Shown here: piece by piece, positions 1-9,580 of the stretch
Position numbering within the stretch: the stretch's first letter is position 1
Layout: every line of letters starts with the position of its first letter
NCBI RefSeq assembly: GCF_000828475.1
Contig: NZ_AP014648.1
Coordinates: forward strand, 1,364,001 to 1,428,000
Length of the DNA: 64,000 nt
Direction: 5' to 3'
Source of the DNA: Methyloceanibacter caenitepidi
GTDB lineage: Bacteria > Pseudomonadota > Alphaproteobacteria > Rhizobiales > Methyloligellaceae
Made by a program: the position numbers and the translations under genes
The notes under the pieces: generated by a model
The model's database searches: none
What the model was told of the DNA's origin: nothing
The model's input: the letters and a program-made list of their open reading frames with translations, nothing else

Positions 1-118
1 GCCGCGCCGGTGCGGCAGGCGGCGGTGCGGCTGCAGCCGCCGCCGGCGTCGAGCGGCGCCTCGGCTTTGCCGCGCGCTTACGGGCGGTCGGAGTAGCCTT
101 TTTCTTTGCGGTTGCCAT
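1..118 (-). CDS. N-terminus of a Lys/Arg/Ala/Pro-rich protein (partial, runs off the left edge)
   Basis: An ATG at 118 on the minus strand opens a frame with no stop to the window edge, 39 codons. A GAGG ribosome-binding sequence lies about 4-7 bases upstream of it. The visible peptide begins MATAKKKATPTARKR and continues as an Ala/Pro/Arg stretch, a typical disordered basic N-terminus. Many alphaproteobacterial proteins with such leaders bind nucleic acid, but no domain is visible here, so no function is assigned. It is divergent from the P460 cytochrome gene. Confidence 0.45.
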   Translation of the reverse strand, partial: MATAKKKATPTARKRAAKPRRRSTPAAAAAAPPPAAPAR

Positions 119-297
119 GCGCCTCACGCCAGATAGTGCGTCCCGTGGGCAGGCTACAATATGGTTGGGCATGAAAACAGGGGCGTCAGCGCTTGACTGT
201 GGTCGCGCGTAACGGATGATCGTTCCGGGCGAGGTGAGCTGACAGTCCTGGCTCGCATGACGGAATCGTGTCGTGCGATGCGAGGCATAGGACTCGT

Positions 298-3264
298 ATG
301 AGCCAGAGAACGGGTGCCACACATTCTATGCTCGGTGCGGGTGCCGCGAGGGCCCGGGGTTTACGGAGCCCGATCCGGCTCGGCGCGCGCGCGCTTCTCG
401 TGGCCGGTCTTTTGATGGCCGCCGGGCCCGCGACCCAGGCGGCGGAGTCTCAGCATCGAGCAATCCCCAGTTATTGTGCCAATGCGAAGTCTTCGGGCCT
501 GCCTCTTCCGACAAGTCTTCCGCAGGATGATTACGAGTCCCGGCTCAAGGCCTTCGTGAAAGACCGGCGCTATGTGAATCTGGGCTGGTGCGTCGACAAA
601 GAGACGGCGGGGAATCTCGTCCGCGACACGGGGCCTTTTATCGACGGGGTCTATTACGGCACTCATCCCGCGGTGCGAGTCTACTATTCGCCTGAGGCCA
701 TGGCGTGGATCACCGGCAACCGGGAATCGCCGATGCCCGATGGCGCCATCATCGTCAAAGAGATGTTCCCGCCGCCCGCGGCCCGCTACGAAGGGCTGAG
801 CGAAGATGAGGTCGTGGACAAGCTCTCCAACTGGACCGTCATGGTCCGGGACGCCGCCGGCGCCAAGGACGGCTGGTACTGGGCCGAGTTCAGCCGATCG
901 GGCGATCAGGCCCACAATGAGCCCTTGGTGCACTTGAACTACCCCGATGCGGGCTTTGGCCAATACTGCGTTCGCTGCCACGCATCGGCCAAGCATCAGT
1001 CGACCTTCTCGACTACGCGCAACATCAAGGGCTTTCCGGGCGAACCGATCCGCTACCGCGTCGATGACTCATGGCGCGAGGGCGCGGTGGCGGCGCCTCA
1101 TGTCCATGAGCCGAAGAACACCCAAAGGGGCTCTCATAGGATGGCGGGGCACGGACTTTCCGAGTTCGGCAAGGCGCCCCCGCGGCTCGGGTCGCCGAAT
1201 CCCGAGTTCATCGCCCTGTTCTCGCCCGGACGCTTTCCGAAAGACGCGCCGCTGCAACTCCTCCCCAAAGAGACTGGAGATCGCGTGGTCGCGCCAGGGA
1301 AGGGCAAGCCGGGCTTTGTCACCTCCGATCAATGCATGAGCTGTCACGGGGGTCTGAATAGCCAGGGCCTGTCGGGTCCCAACCTGTTCATTGCGCTGAG
1401 CCCTGAATACGGCGATGGCTATAATCTCTCACATTACGGCGAATGGCGATGGTCGCCCATGGGGCTCGCCGGCCGCGATCCCATTTTTCACGCGCAACTC
1501 GACAGTGAGATTTCGCTCCTCGAGAAACAGTTCTCTTCGGACCCGGAAAAGGGCAAGACCTATGTGCGCCATTTGGAGAATCTGTGCTTCAGCTGTCATG
1601 CGCCCATGGGGCAGCGGCAGCTCAGCCGCGACGCCGAGACGCTGGACCTCGATCCCCTTTTCAAACGGGAGTACCTGTTTCTCACCGAAGACCACCGCGA
1701 CGACCCGTATTACAAATACGGTGCGCTCGGCCGCGACGGTGTGAGTTGCGCGCTATGTCACAGTGCCCGGTCGGACAAGTTCGCCTCGGCCGATATCGGC
1801 AAGTTGCGCGCCTACCTGACAGAGGTCACGACAGGCCGCCTGCCGAGGGGCGAACTGGGCGAGATCTACGGGCCTCTGAAGGAGGACGACATTGCCGCCG
1901 AGCCCATGAAGAATGCGCTCGGGCTGACACCCAAGCACGATCCCTTCATCAAGAGTTCGCGCCTATGCGGGTCATGCCACACGGTCAATCTCCCTAATGT
2001 GGATCAGCCGATTCCGCCCGATCAACGGACCATGCTCGACGATCTGCCGAACGACGCCCTATTCCGACCGTTCAAACACACGATCGAGCAGGCGACCTAT
2101 CTCGAATGGCTCAATAGCGCTTATCAAGACGAGTATCCCGAGTTCAACAAGACGCCCCAGCATGCGCAAAGCTGTCAGGGGTGTCATATGCCGGAAGGCT
2201 TCACGAGCGCCGACGGCAAGATCCATGTCCAACGTTTACAAGGACGCATCGCTTCCGTTCAGGACCACACCCACCCGGAGGCCGACCACCTGGTCGAAGC
2301 CGACGGCATCAACGTCCGCTATCGCGAGGAGGGCATCAGCCGTCACAAATTTCGCGGCCTCAATGCCACGCTCCTGATGATGTTCGAGCAGTTCAACGGC
2401 ATGCTCGGCGTTCGCAAGGACGATTTCATGACGGGCGCCAAAGGGCTTTCGCAAGCCCTCGAGGGCTACGTCCAGCAGGCGCGCGACAATACGGTCGATC
2501 TCGAAGTTCAAGCGGCGTTCGACGGCGCCAACAGTCTCACCGTCGACGTGGACGTCACCAACAAAGCAGGGCATCGATTCCCGAGCGGGGTCGGTTTCCG
2601 GCGCGCGTTCCTCGAGCTTCTGGTCGTTGAGGATGGCGTGGATGGGGAGCGCACTCTGTGGAGCTCCGGCAGGACGAATACCGTCGGCGCGATCGTCGAT
2701 GGCGACGGCAACGTTCTGCCCACTGAGTTCTTCGACCGCGATGCGGACGGGAAAGAGCAGTATCAGCCTCATCACGAAGTGATCTCGCGGCAAGACCAAG
2801 TGCAGATCTACGAAGAACTGATCCAGGACACGAAGGGCGACTTCACGACCAGCTTCATTCGCCGCCACAAGCACGTGAAAGACAATCGGCTCTTGCCGTT
2901 GGGCTGGCAGCTGCGCGGGCCTTTCCCCGATCGCTACGCCGAGCTCGAATACTATATCGAAGCTACGCATCCCGGTCAGGATGCCATACGCGACCCGGAC
3001 TATACCGACGGCAAGGGGAGGGACCGTATACGATACGAGATCTCTCTGCCCGAGGGGACGGACCCCGACAAGGTGAGCGTTCGCGCAACGCTTTTCTACC
3101 AGTCCATTCCGCCCTATTGGCTGCGCCAACGTTTTGAGACCGCACCGCATATGCCGGCGACACAGCGTCTTTACTACATAGCGAGCCACTTGAATCTCGA
3201 CGGGACGCTTCTCGAAGACTGGAAGCTGCGTCTCGCGTCGGTGACCGCGAAGCCCTCTCGTTAG
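298..3264 (+). CDS. Exported cytochrome P460-domain / multihaem cytochrome c fusion protein
   Basis: 988 aa from the ATG at 298; the frame is also open from a GTG at 268, and an ATG at 328 is possible. A signal peptide is clear: basic stretch, hydrophobic core ALLVAGLLMAAG, then an ATQAA cleavage region. Residues about 60-230 look like a cytochrome P460 domain: VNLGWCVDK, DTGPFIDGVYYGTHPAV, DGAIIVKEMF, WTVMVRDAAG and a closing CVRCH haem motif (224-228). Five further CXXCH motifs follow: CMSCH 346, CFSCH 430, CALCH 484, CGSCH 557, CQGCH 626. The last 300 residues have no haem motif and look beta-rich. P460 proteins bind a Lys-crosslinked haem and oxidise hydroxylamine or related N-compounds. 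Whether this protein does so is inference; it could be a general periplasmic electron-transfer enzyme. The next gene is an MFS carrier. Confidence 0.8.
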   Translation: MSQRTGATHSMLGAGAARARGLRSPIRLGARALLVAGLLMAAGPATQAAESQHRAIPSYCANAKSSGLPLPTSLPQDDYESRLKAFVKDRRYVNLGWCVDKETAGNLVRDTGPFIDGVYYGTHPAVRVYYSPEAMAWITGNRESPMPDGAIIVKEMFPPPAARYEGLSEDEVVDKLSNWTVMVRDAAGAKDGWYWAEFSRSGDQAHNEPLVHLNYPDAGFGQYCVRCHASAKHQSTFSTTRNIKGFPGEPIRYRVDDSWREGAVAAPHVHEPKNTQRGSHRMAGHGLSEFGKAPPRLGSPNPEFIALFSPGRFPKDAPLQLLPKETGDRVVAPGKGKPGFVTSDQCMSCHGGLNSQGLSGPNLFIALSPEYGDGYNLSHYGEWRWSPMGLAGRDPIFHAQLDSEISLLEKQFSSDPEKGKTYVRHLENLCFSCHAPMGQRQLSRDAETLDLDPLFKREYLFLTEDHRDDPYYKYGALGRDGVSCALCHSARSDKFASADIGKLRAYLTEVTTGRLPRGELGEIYGPLKEDDIAAEPMKNALGLTPKHDPFIKSSRLCGSCHTVNLPNVDQPIPPDQRTMLDDLPNDALFRPFKHTIEQATYLEWLNSAYQDEYPEFNKTPQHAQSCQGCHMPEGFTSADGKIHVQRLQGRIASVQDHTHPEADHLVEADGINVRYREEGISRHKFRGLNATLLMMFEQFNGMLGVRKDDFMTGAKGLSQALEGYVQQARDNTVDLEVQAAFDGANSLTVDVDVTNKAGHRFPSGVGFRRAFLELLVVEDGVDGERTLWSSGRTNTVGAIVDGDGNVLPTEFFDRDADGKEQYQPHHEVISRQDQVQIYEELIQDTKGDFTTSFIRRHKHVKDNRLLPLGWQLRGPFPDRYAELEYYIEATHPGQDAIRDPDYTDGKGRDRIRYEISLPEGTDPDKVSVRATLFYQSIPPYWLRQRFETAPHMPATQRLYYIASHLNLDGTLLEDWKLRLASVTAKPSR

Positions 3265-3359
3265 ACTCCAAGCGAGTTTCATGGTTGCGTGCGGTCATGA
3301 CGGAGGCAGCACGTTCTCCAGGCTGAGGGGCAAAAAAGCGTGACGCGGGGTGGTCAGCG

Positions 3360-4619
3360 GTGGAGATGAGCAGGGCGCGTCGCGTATTGTCGATCGCGGC
3401 GCTGGTCATTGCCGGCGAGTCTGTCTTTCTCCTTCCCTTTGTGCTTGCGCGCGTTTTCCGCCCGACACTCCTCGAAGTTTTCGATCTGACCAACTTGGAA
3501 CTGGGCACGGCCTATTCCGTGTACGGCGTCGTGGCCATGGCCGCCTACTTCTTCGGCGGCCCGCTCGCGGACAAGTTTCCCGCGCGCATCCTGTTGGCTG
3601 TCGCCTTGGTATCCACCGCCGCGGGCGGCCTCGTGATGGTGACCGTGCCGTCGTTCACCACGCTGGTGATGCTCTATGCGTATTGGGGCGTGACGACCAT
3701 CGCCCTATTTTGGGCGCCGTTGATCCGCGCGACGCGCCAGTGGGGCGGCAAAGACGAGCAGGGCCGCGCCTTCGGCTTTCTCGACGGCGGTCGCGGGTTG
3801 CTGGCGGCCTCGATGGGCTCGATCATGGTGCTGCTGTTCGCAGGACTGCTTCCGGCCGACAGTAACGCCGCGACGCTTGCGGAAAAGACCGACGCCCTGC
3901 GCCGGATTATCCTGGTTTTATCGGGCATGACCTTTGCGGCTGCGGTTCTGGTCATGTTTGCGATTCCCCATAGAGACCCATCCGAAACAGCCGCGGGAGA
4001 GCCTTTGTCTCTGAGGGGCGTAGCGCGCGTGGCAGCCATGCCGACGGTGTGGCTGCAAGCCGCAATCATCCTGTGCGCCTATGTCGGCTTCAAAGCGATT
4101 GACGACTTTTCGCTCTACGCAAACCAAGTCGTCGGGCTCGACGAGGTTGACGCTGCGCGCGCCGGCGTCTTGTCGCTGTGGATACGCCCGTTCGCTGCTG
4201 TGGGAGCAGGGCTTCTGGCAGACCGGATCGGCGCTACTACCATGACGGTGAGTTCCTTCACGCTGCTCGCGCTGGGTAGCCTGATTTTGGCGAGCGGGCT
4301 GATCGGGGCCGGGATGGTCTGGGTCTTCCTGCTCACGATCGTCTGCACAAGCATGGGCATCTTCGCTTTGCGTGCGCTTTATTTCGCGATCATGCGGGAG
4401 GGAAAGGTGCCGCTCGCTTACACGGGCGCCGCTGTCGGCCTTGTGTCCGTGATCGGCTATACGCCGGATGTCTTCATGGGCCCGCTCATGGGCTATCTGC
4501 TCGACCAATCGCCGGGTGCGGCTGGGCATCAACACGTCTACTGGGTCGTCGCGTGCTTTGCGCTGTTCGGGCTGATCGCCAGCTGGCGCTTCGCTCGACA
4601 AACGTCGAGCGCGCGCTAG
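3360..4619 (+). CDS. MFS transporter, 12-TM type
   Basis: 419 aa from GTG at 3360 (an ATG lies two codons downstream; GGGG sits about 9 bases before the GTG). About twelve hydrophobic segments are visible, with the MFS loop 2-3 signature in YFFGGPLADKFPARILL near residues 60-80, and a central charged loop around 200-215. It belongs to the carboxylate/nitrate-like branch of the Major Facilitator Superfamily by general appearance, but substrate cannot be read from sequence. It follows the P460 cytochrome by 95 bases on the same strand and could move a substrate or product of that enzyme; that link is inference. Confidence 0.8.
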   Translation: MEMSRARRVLSIAALVIAGESVFLLPFVLARVFRPTLLEVFDLTNLELGTAYSVYGVVAMAAYFFGGPLADKFPARILLAVALVSTAAGGLVMVTVPSFTTLVMLYAYWGVTTIALFWAPLIRATRQWGGKDEQGRAFGFLDGGRGLLAASMGSIMVLLFAGLLPADSNAATLAEKTDALRRIILVLSGMTFAAAVLVMFAIPHRDPSETAAGEPLSLRGVARVAAMPTVWLQAAIILCAYVGFKAIDDFSLYANQVVGLDEVDAARAGVLSLWIRPFAAVGAGLLADRIGATTMTVSSFTLLALGSLILASGLIGAGMVWVFLLTIVCTSMGIFALRALYFAIMREGKVPLAYTGAAVGLVSVIGYTPDVFMGPLMGYLLDQSPGAAGHQHVYWVVACFALFGLIASWRFARQTSSAR

Positions 4620-4640
4620 CGGGGACGGATGGACCGCCGC

Positions 4641-4656
4641 CGGCCGATCTCGGCCG
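4641..4656 (+). terminator. GC-rich hairpin after the MFS gene
   Basis: CGGCCG-ATCT-CGGCCG forms a perfect 6-bp stem with a 4-base loop 22 bases after the MFS stop codon. There is no T-run, so an intrinsic terminator is only a possibility. Confidence 0.3.
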
Positions 4657-4731
4657 CTGCGGTGATCCGGACGCGTCCAGGTTCCGTACCCTGCAAGTCC
4701 CGTGTTCCACCTCGGCTCTGGAGAGGTAACC

Positions 4732-5076
4732 ATGTCGCGTGCTTTTTGCCTGATCGTCCTGCTCATTGCGCTCGCCCCCATGCCCGTCCACGCAAAGTCG
4801 CTCACGGCTGCGGAAGTCCTCGACGAGATGCTCAACAAGACAATCGTGACGCGCCAATTCGGGATGAACGTCACCATGCGCTATCGGCCCGGGGGTGTCG
4901 TCTCGGCCAAGGCCTTGATTGGGTCGGTGGATGGCACTTGGCGTGCCAAAGGGAACAAAATCTGTTCGACCTTTCCGAGCGGGCCCGCCAAGGGCACGAG
5001 CTGCGTGAGCTTCACCCGCGTCGGGCCCAATCAATATGTGAGCTCCGAAGGCGTCCGCTTCCGCGTCCTCGACTGA
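4732..5076 (+). CDS. Small secreted protein of unknown function
   Basis: 114 aa from ATG 4732, preceded by GAGAGG; the frame extends upstream to 4702 but the ribosome-binding site favours 4732. A cleavable signal peptide ends at VHA-KS around residue 21. The mature part contains a repeated GT.R/GT.C pattern with two cysteines (KICSTF, TSCVSF) that could form a disulfide, and ends with YVSSEGVRFRVLD. I do not recognise the family. It lies between the MFS carrier and modA on the same strand. Confidence 0.65.
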   Translation: MSRAFCLIVLLIALAPMPVHAKSLTAAEVLDEMLNKTIVTRQFGMNVTMRYRPGGVVSAKALIGSVDGTWRAKGNKICSTFPSGPAKGTSCVSFTRVGPNQYVSSEGVRFRVLD

Positions 5077-5211
5077 TCCTGACGGCATCGCAGGCCGGCA
5101 CGAGCCGAAAGACGAGGCATGTGCCCGCTGCTTTAGTGCCGCCCCCTCTTGCCACGCCGTCGGGCGCCTGCCAATTCTGTCGCCATCGGTCTTCTTACGC
5201 GGCGGAGCACA

Positions 5212-5982
5212 ATGCCACGTACACTGGTGAGATTCTGTCTCGGCCTCGTCGCGGGGGCACTTGCATGCCTTCCGGTAAAGTCTGTCCGCGCTGCAGAGGC
5301 AACGGTTGCGGTCGCCGCCAATTTCACGTCGGCCGCGAAGCAACTCGGCGCAGCCTTCGAGAAGTCGACGGGGCATCGTGTGGTGTTCAGCTTCGGATCG
5401 ACCGGGCAACTCTTCACCCAGATTGCGCATGGGGCTCCGTTCGATGTCTTCTTGGCGGCGGATGAAGCGCGTCCGCAGCGGGCCGCAGCAGAGGGGCTAG
5501 GCGTCGCGGGAACGCGTTTCACATACGCGATCGGGGTCCTTGTTCTTTGGAGTGCGGACCCCGCTCGGATCGACGGCACACCGGCGGTATTGTCTGACCC
5601 CAACCTGCGCCACGTCGCCATCGCCAATCCGGCTACCGCGCCCTATGGCGCGGCCGCGATCGACACGATGAAGGCGCTCGGCGTCCTCGAGGCGCTTGAA
5701 CCGCGGCTCGTAGAGGGGAAGAATGTCGGTCAGACCTATCAGTTCGTGGCAACGGGCAATGCGCCGGTGGGCTTTGTCGCCGCCTCGCAGGTCAAGAACA
5801 ACGACACGGGTTCAAGTTGGACCGTGCCCGACGACATGTACCGCCCCTTGCGGCAAGATGCGGTTCTCTTGACGCGTGGCCGCAACAACGAGGCAGCCAA
5901 GACCTTTCTGGCGTACCTGAAAGGCTCCGAAGCCCTCAAAGTCATCGAGGGGTTCGGATACAAGATGCCGGGAGAGGACTAA
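5212..5982 (+). CDS. modA: Molybdate ABC transporter, periplasmic binding protein
   Basis: 256 aa from ATG 5212 (GGAG upstream); an in-frame ATG at 5149 would spoil the signal peptide. The precursor has a leader ending VRAAEA. The mature protein starts with the ModA pattern ATVAVAANFTSAAKQL, followed by GSTGQLFTQI and APFDVFLAADEARP, which form the oxyanion pocket in this family. It binds molybdate or tungstate in the periplasm and delivers it to ModB. modB starts 15 bases downstream, so modABC is one operon. No ModE-like palindrome was noticed upstream. Confidence 0.93.
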   Translation: MPRTLVRFCLGLVAGALACLPVKSVRAAEATVAVAANFTSAAKQLGAAFEKSTGHRVVFSFGSTGQLFTQIAHGAPFDVFLAADEARPQRAAAEGLGVAGTRFTYAIGVLVLWSADPARIDGTPAVLSDPNLRHVAIANPATAPYGAAAIDTMKALGVLEALEPRLVEGKNVGQTYQFVATGNAPVGFVAASQVKNNDTGSSWTVPDDMYRPLRQDAVLLTRGRNNEAAKTFLAYLKGSEALKVIEGFGYKMPGED

Positions 5983-5997
5983 AGGGGGACTGCCGCC

Positions 5998-6666
5998 ATG
6001 TTCGATGCAGCGCTGATTGAGACGATCCTACTCACGTTGCAGCTCGCGGTGGTCACCACCCTCGTTCTTCTCATCATCGGCATCCCGCTCGCATGGTGGC
6101 TCGCGCGCAGCACGGCGCGCGGCAAGGAGATCGTCGCGGTCCTGGTCGCGCTTCCCATCGTGCTGCCGCCGACTGTCCTCGGTTTTTACCTTCTCATCGC
6201 CATGGGCCCCAATAGTCCGCTCACGACTCTGATCGGCCGGTCGCTACCCTTCACCTTCGAGGGGCTTGTCGTAGGCTCTGTTCTCTATTCTATGCCCTTC
6301 GTCGTGAATCCGATCCGCACCGCGTTCGAGGCGATGGGTGAGCGCCATTGGGAAGCGGCCGCAACCTTACGCGCAGGGCCTCTGGACGCTTTCTTCAACG
6401 TCGCCTTGCCGTTGGCGCTGCCGGGCATTCTGACCGGCGCTATTCTGGGATTTGCGCATACGATGGGCGAGTTCGGCGTCGTGCTGATGATCGGTGGCAG
6501 CATCCCCGGCGAGACCAAGGTCCTTTCCATCGCCATCTTCGACTTCGTGGAAACGCTGGAGTGGGGCAAAGCCCACGTGCTGGCCGGCGCGATGCTGGCG
6601 CTGTCCTTCGCGGTGATCTTCGCGATGCGCATGGTCGAAACGCGTTTCAAAAGCGAGCGCCCGTGA
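5998..6666 (+). CDS. modB: Molybdate ABC transporter permease
   Basis: 222 aa, five to six membrane segments. The binding-protein-dependent transport EAA loop is visible as [26 protein letters not shown] (about residues 119-145), the contact point with Mod[16 protein letters not shown] is typical of ModB. It forms the inner-membrane channel for molybdate. Its stop codon overlaps the GTG start of modC (GTGA), implying translational coupling. Confidence 0.93.
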   Translation: MFDAALIETILLTLQLAVVTTLVLLIIGIPLAWWLARSTARGKEIVAVLVALPIVLPPTVLGFYLLIAMGPNSPLTTLIGRSLPFTFEGLVVGSVLYSMPFVVNPIRTAFEAMGERHWEAAATLRAGPLDAFFNVALPLALPGILTGAILGFAHTMGEFGVVLMIGGSIPGETKVLSIAIFDFVETLEWGKAHVLAGAMLALSFAVIFAMRMVETRFKSERP

Positions 6667-7751
6667 TCGAGGCACAGTTTTCAGGACAGCAAGGCAGCTT
6701 CAAGCTCAATGTAGAGTTTGCCGCGCCAAGTGAAGGGGTCACGGCTTTGTTCGGCCCCTCCGGCTGCGGCAAGACCACGGTGTTGCGGTGCGTGGCCGGT
6801 CTCACCCGCTTGGCGCAGGGCAAGCTCGTGGTCGACGGCGAGGTGTGGCAGGAGGGGCGGCGCTTCGTGCCGGTGCACCGCCGCGCGATCGGCTACGTTT
6901 TCCAGGAGGCTAGCCTATTTCCGCATCTGTCGGTGCGCGAAAATATCGAGTTCGGCCAGAAGCGCGCCAAACGGGCCAAAGGCAGCAGACAGACGATCGG
7001 CTTTGATGATGTCGTCGATCTCCTCGCCATCGCACCGCTTTTCGATCGGCCCACATCACGCCTGTCCGGCGGCGAGCGTCAGCGCGTCGCAATCGGCCGC
7101 GCGCTTCTCTCGCAGCCCCGTCTGCTCTTGATGGACGAGCCGCTGTCTGCGCTCGACCGTATGGGACGCGAAGAGATTCTCCCGTATCTCGAGCAACTGC
7201 ACAGAACTTTATCGATCCCGGTGCTCTATGTGAGCCACGACATGCGCGAGATCGAACGATTGGCGGACACTTTGGTTCTCATGCGGCACGGTGCGGTCCG
7301 CGCTGCGGGGCCCATTGCCGACCTGCTATCCGATCCGAGCTTGCCTCTGGTCCGCATGCCGGAACCGGCGTCTGTGCTCGATGGAACCGTCAAGGAGTAC
7401 GACCCCGGTTACGGCCTCGCGACCATCGAGGTGCCGGGCGGTACGCTTCTCGTGGCCGGCGATATAGGGCCGACCGGATCGACCCGGCGCCTGCGGATTG
7501 AGGCAAGCGATGTGAGCCTCAGTCGGCATGCGGTGAAGGACATCACGATCTTGAACGCGCTGCCGGTCCGCATCGACACGGTTCAGCCGATCGGCGAAAC
7601 GCAGATGACCGTCCGGCTCAAGCTCGGAGAGGACGGGAGCGGGGCGCCGCTTCTCAGCCGTGTCTCGCGCCTGTCCTGGGACCGGCTCGGGTTCAAGCCC
7701 GGGGACACGGTCGTTGCGCAGATCAAGGCCGTCGCCCTCGCAAGGACCTAG
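6663..7751 (+). CDS. modC: Molybdate ABC transporter ATP-binding protein
   Basis: 362 aa starting at the GTG that overlaps the modB stop; the frame is open further upstream but inside modB. Walker [10 protein letters not shown] at 31-39, Q-loop near 81, signature LSGGERQ at 134-140, Walker B LLLMDEP at 154-160 and the switch His in YVSHDM. The C-terminal 70 residues match a MOP/TOBE molybdate-binding domain, e.g. [12 protein letters not shown] followed by ILNALPVRI, which separates ModC from other importers. It energises molybdate uptake and senses intracellular oxyanion. Confidence 0.93.
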   Translation: MIEAQFSGQQGSFKLNVEFAAPSEGVTALFGPSGCGKTTVLRCVAGLTRLAQGKLVVDGEVWQEGRRFVPVHRRAIGYVFQEASLFPHLSVRENIEFGQKRAKRAKGSRQTIGFDDVVDLLAIAPLFDRPTSRLSGGERQRVAIGRALLSQPRLLLMDEPLSALDRMGREEILPYLEQLHRTLSIPVLYVSHDMREIERLADTLVLMRHGAVRAAGPIADLLSDPSLPLVRMPEPASVLDGTVKEYDPGYGLATIEVPGGTLLVAGDIGPTGSTRRLRIEASDVSLSRHAVKDITILNALPVRIDTVQPIGETQMTVRLKLGEDGSGAPLLSRVSRLSWDRLGFKPGDTVVAQIKAVALART

Positions 7752-7779
7752 CGGGCGTAGCCGTGGCGGAACGCGGTCG

Positions 7780-9339
7780 TTAGCCCGGCGTCTTCCGCGC
7801 ACGGATAAGAACAGCGCATAGAACCACGCCAAGCAGCGCCGCGCCGGTCATCAGGCTCATGACCCCGGAGAAGCCGGCATCGAACGCCCTCAAAAGTGCT
7901 GACTGGACCTTCTCCATGTCGCCAGCCGGGAGTTGGGCCAGAGCCTTGCTAACTTGGCTCTCGGAGCCGTGGACCAACGTGACTTTCAGCGCATCCGCGT
8001 CCGGCAGCACGCTGCTGGCGCTATCCACAAACGGATCGATAATGCGGCGCTTGATCTGCAGCGCGACGACGGCGCCGAGTGCCGTTCCGACCGCGAGCCC
8101 CGAATAAAGGCATGTGTTGACGACACCGGAACCTTGCCCCGCATTGGTGTCGGGCAGGGCGTCCAAACCGATACGGGGCAGGAGGGTCATCGTCAGTCCC
8201 ACGCCGACGCCGATGAAGGTCAGCCTCCACCAAATGTCCTCGAACGGCGTCTGGTGATCGACGCCGTGCATCAGCCGGAACCCGATCGCGAGGGCGGCCA
8301 TGCTGACGGTCGCCCACACGCCGTAGCGGCTTGGTGAAATGGTATGTGGCGCCACCAGGGAGACCACGAACATCACGGCCGTGAAGGGCAGGAGCGCGAG
8401 TCCCGCTTGGAGTGCACTGAAGCCCAGGCCTTCCGGGGCCTGGATGTAATAGTTGATGAAAAAGAGAATCCCGATCTGCGTGAACCCGCTCAAGAACATG
8501 CCGGCCGCTGCCGCCGAGTAGTTCCGGTAGCGGAAGAAGTCGAAACGGACGAGCGGGTCCGCCGAATGGAGTTCCCTAGCGGCAAACCCGGCGCCGGCCA
8601 GCAATGTGAGCGCAAACAGGCCCAACGCTGGCAGTGAGGTCCAGCCGTAAAGGGGGCCGCAGGTCAGGGCGTAGAGGAACGCCGCGAGCGTCACGAACAG
8701 CAGGGCGATCCCGGCAAAGTCCGTGCGCTTGCCGCCCTCGAGCACGGCGGGCGTCAATCCGGTGCGCATCACCCACAGGCACAGCAGGGCAGCCGTTCCG
8801 AGGATCACCAGATCGAGAATGAAGATCGCCCGCCAGCTGATGCCGTCGGTCAACGCGCCGCCGATCAGCGGACCTAGAGCGAAGCCCAAGGCCACGGCGG
8901 CGGCCCACACGCCGTGGGCGGAGGCGCGCTGCTCGGCGGGAGTTGATCGGCTGATCAAAGCGACCGAAGCGGCCATGACGGCGGCGATGCCAAGCCCTTG
9001 GAGCGCACGACCCACAAGCAGCAGGATCGCCCCGTCAGCGATGACGATTCCGATGGAGCCGAGCGCGAAAAAGACAATGCCGCACAGGAAGATTCGGGCC
9101 ATGCCGTACGTGTCGCCGAGATGACCCATGGCCGCCAGCGTCGCCGCGCCGAACAGCATGTAGACATTGATCACCCATTGCAGCGCGTCGAGATCGAGGT
9201 CGAGTTCCGACTTCATCGCGGGAAGAGCGGTCATGACGGCGGTCGTGTTGTACGCGACTGCGAATGCGCCCACGCAAGCCGCTACGACAACCAGCCAGAA
9301 ACTGTGCTTCCGGCCGGCAGTATCGGTCGCCGGTGTCAT
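7780..9339 (-). CDS. MFS exporter of the DHA2 (14-TM, EmrB/QacA-like) type
   Basis: 519 aa from the ATG at 9339, chosen because AGGGGAC lies just upstream; the open frame reaches 9381. The N-terminus has the DHA2 features TALPAMKSEL.DLDALQWVINVYML, GHLGDTYGMARIFL (motif A) and GPLIGGALTDGISWRAIFILD (motif C). About 14 hydrophobic segments are spread over the length. Such proteins export drugs or hydrophobic compounds by proton antiport. It converges on modC with a 28-base gap and has no adjacent regulator or membrane-fusion partner, so the substrate is unknown. Confidence 0.85.
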   Translation of the reverse strand: MTPATDTAGRKHSFWLVVVAACVGAFAVAYNTTAVMTALPAMKSELDLDLDALQWVINVYMLFGAATLAAMGHLGDTYGMARIFLCGIVFFALGSIGIVIADGAILLLVGRALQGLGIAAVMAASVALISRSTPAEQRASAHGVWAAAVALGFALGPLIGGALTDGISWRAIFILDLVILGTAALLCLWVMRTGLTPAVLEGGKRTDFAGIALLFVTLAAFLYALTCGPLYGWTSLPALGLFALTLLAGAGFAARELHSADPLVRFDFFRYRNYSAAAAGMFLSGFTQIGILFFINYYIQAPEGLGFSALQAGLALLPFTAVMFVVSLVAPHTISPSRYGVWATVSMAALAIGFRLMHGVDHQTPFEDIWWRLTFIGVGVGLTMTLLPRIGLDALPDTNAGQGSGVVNTCLYSGLAVGTALGAVVALQIKRRIIDPFVDSASSVLPDADALKVTLVHGSESQVSKALAQLPAGDMEKVQSALLRAFDAGFSGVMSLMTGAALLGVVLCAVLIRARKTPG

Positions 9340-9484
9340 GAAGTCCCCCTGATGCTCGCTCGCCCCGACCCCGTCTAGCACAAAGTGAGGATCATTGCGC
9401 GCGGCGGCGCGCTTGCCGGAATCGCGTGACCTGTGGCAAATCGCCTACGAGGCTTCGTGAGCGGAGCCCTTGAGGCGCGATATC

Positions 9485-9498
9485 TTGATGGGCATCAA
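9485..9498 (+). promoter_or_regulatory. Perfect FNR/FixK box (TTGAT-N4-ATCAA)
   Basis: TTGATGGGCATCAA is an exact match to the FNR/FixK palindrome. Its centre is about 90 bases before the ATG of the Cys-rich protein at 9581. With activator spacing of 41.5 bp, transcription would start near 9533. The fixK gene lies 3.6 kb downstream. Confidence 0.75.
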
Positions 9499-9580
9499 CG
9501 CCATGACGAGAGAATAGCGTAGGTGTGATCGCCGCCACCCCGGGGGAGCAGCACCAAGACAACCGGGAGGATAGTTCGTT

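Noticed and set aside
2236-3282. 348-aa minus-strand frame over the P460 cytochrome gene
   Set aside because: Antisense shadow: no ribosome-binding site noted and no recognisable motif, while the plus frame has six haem motifs.
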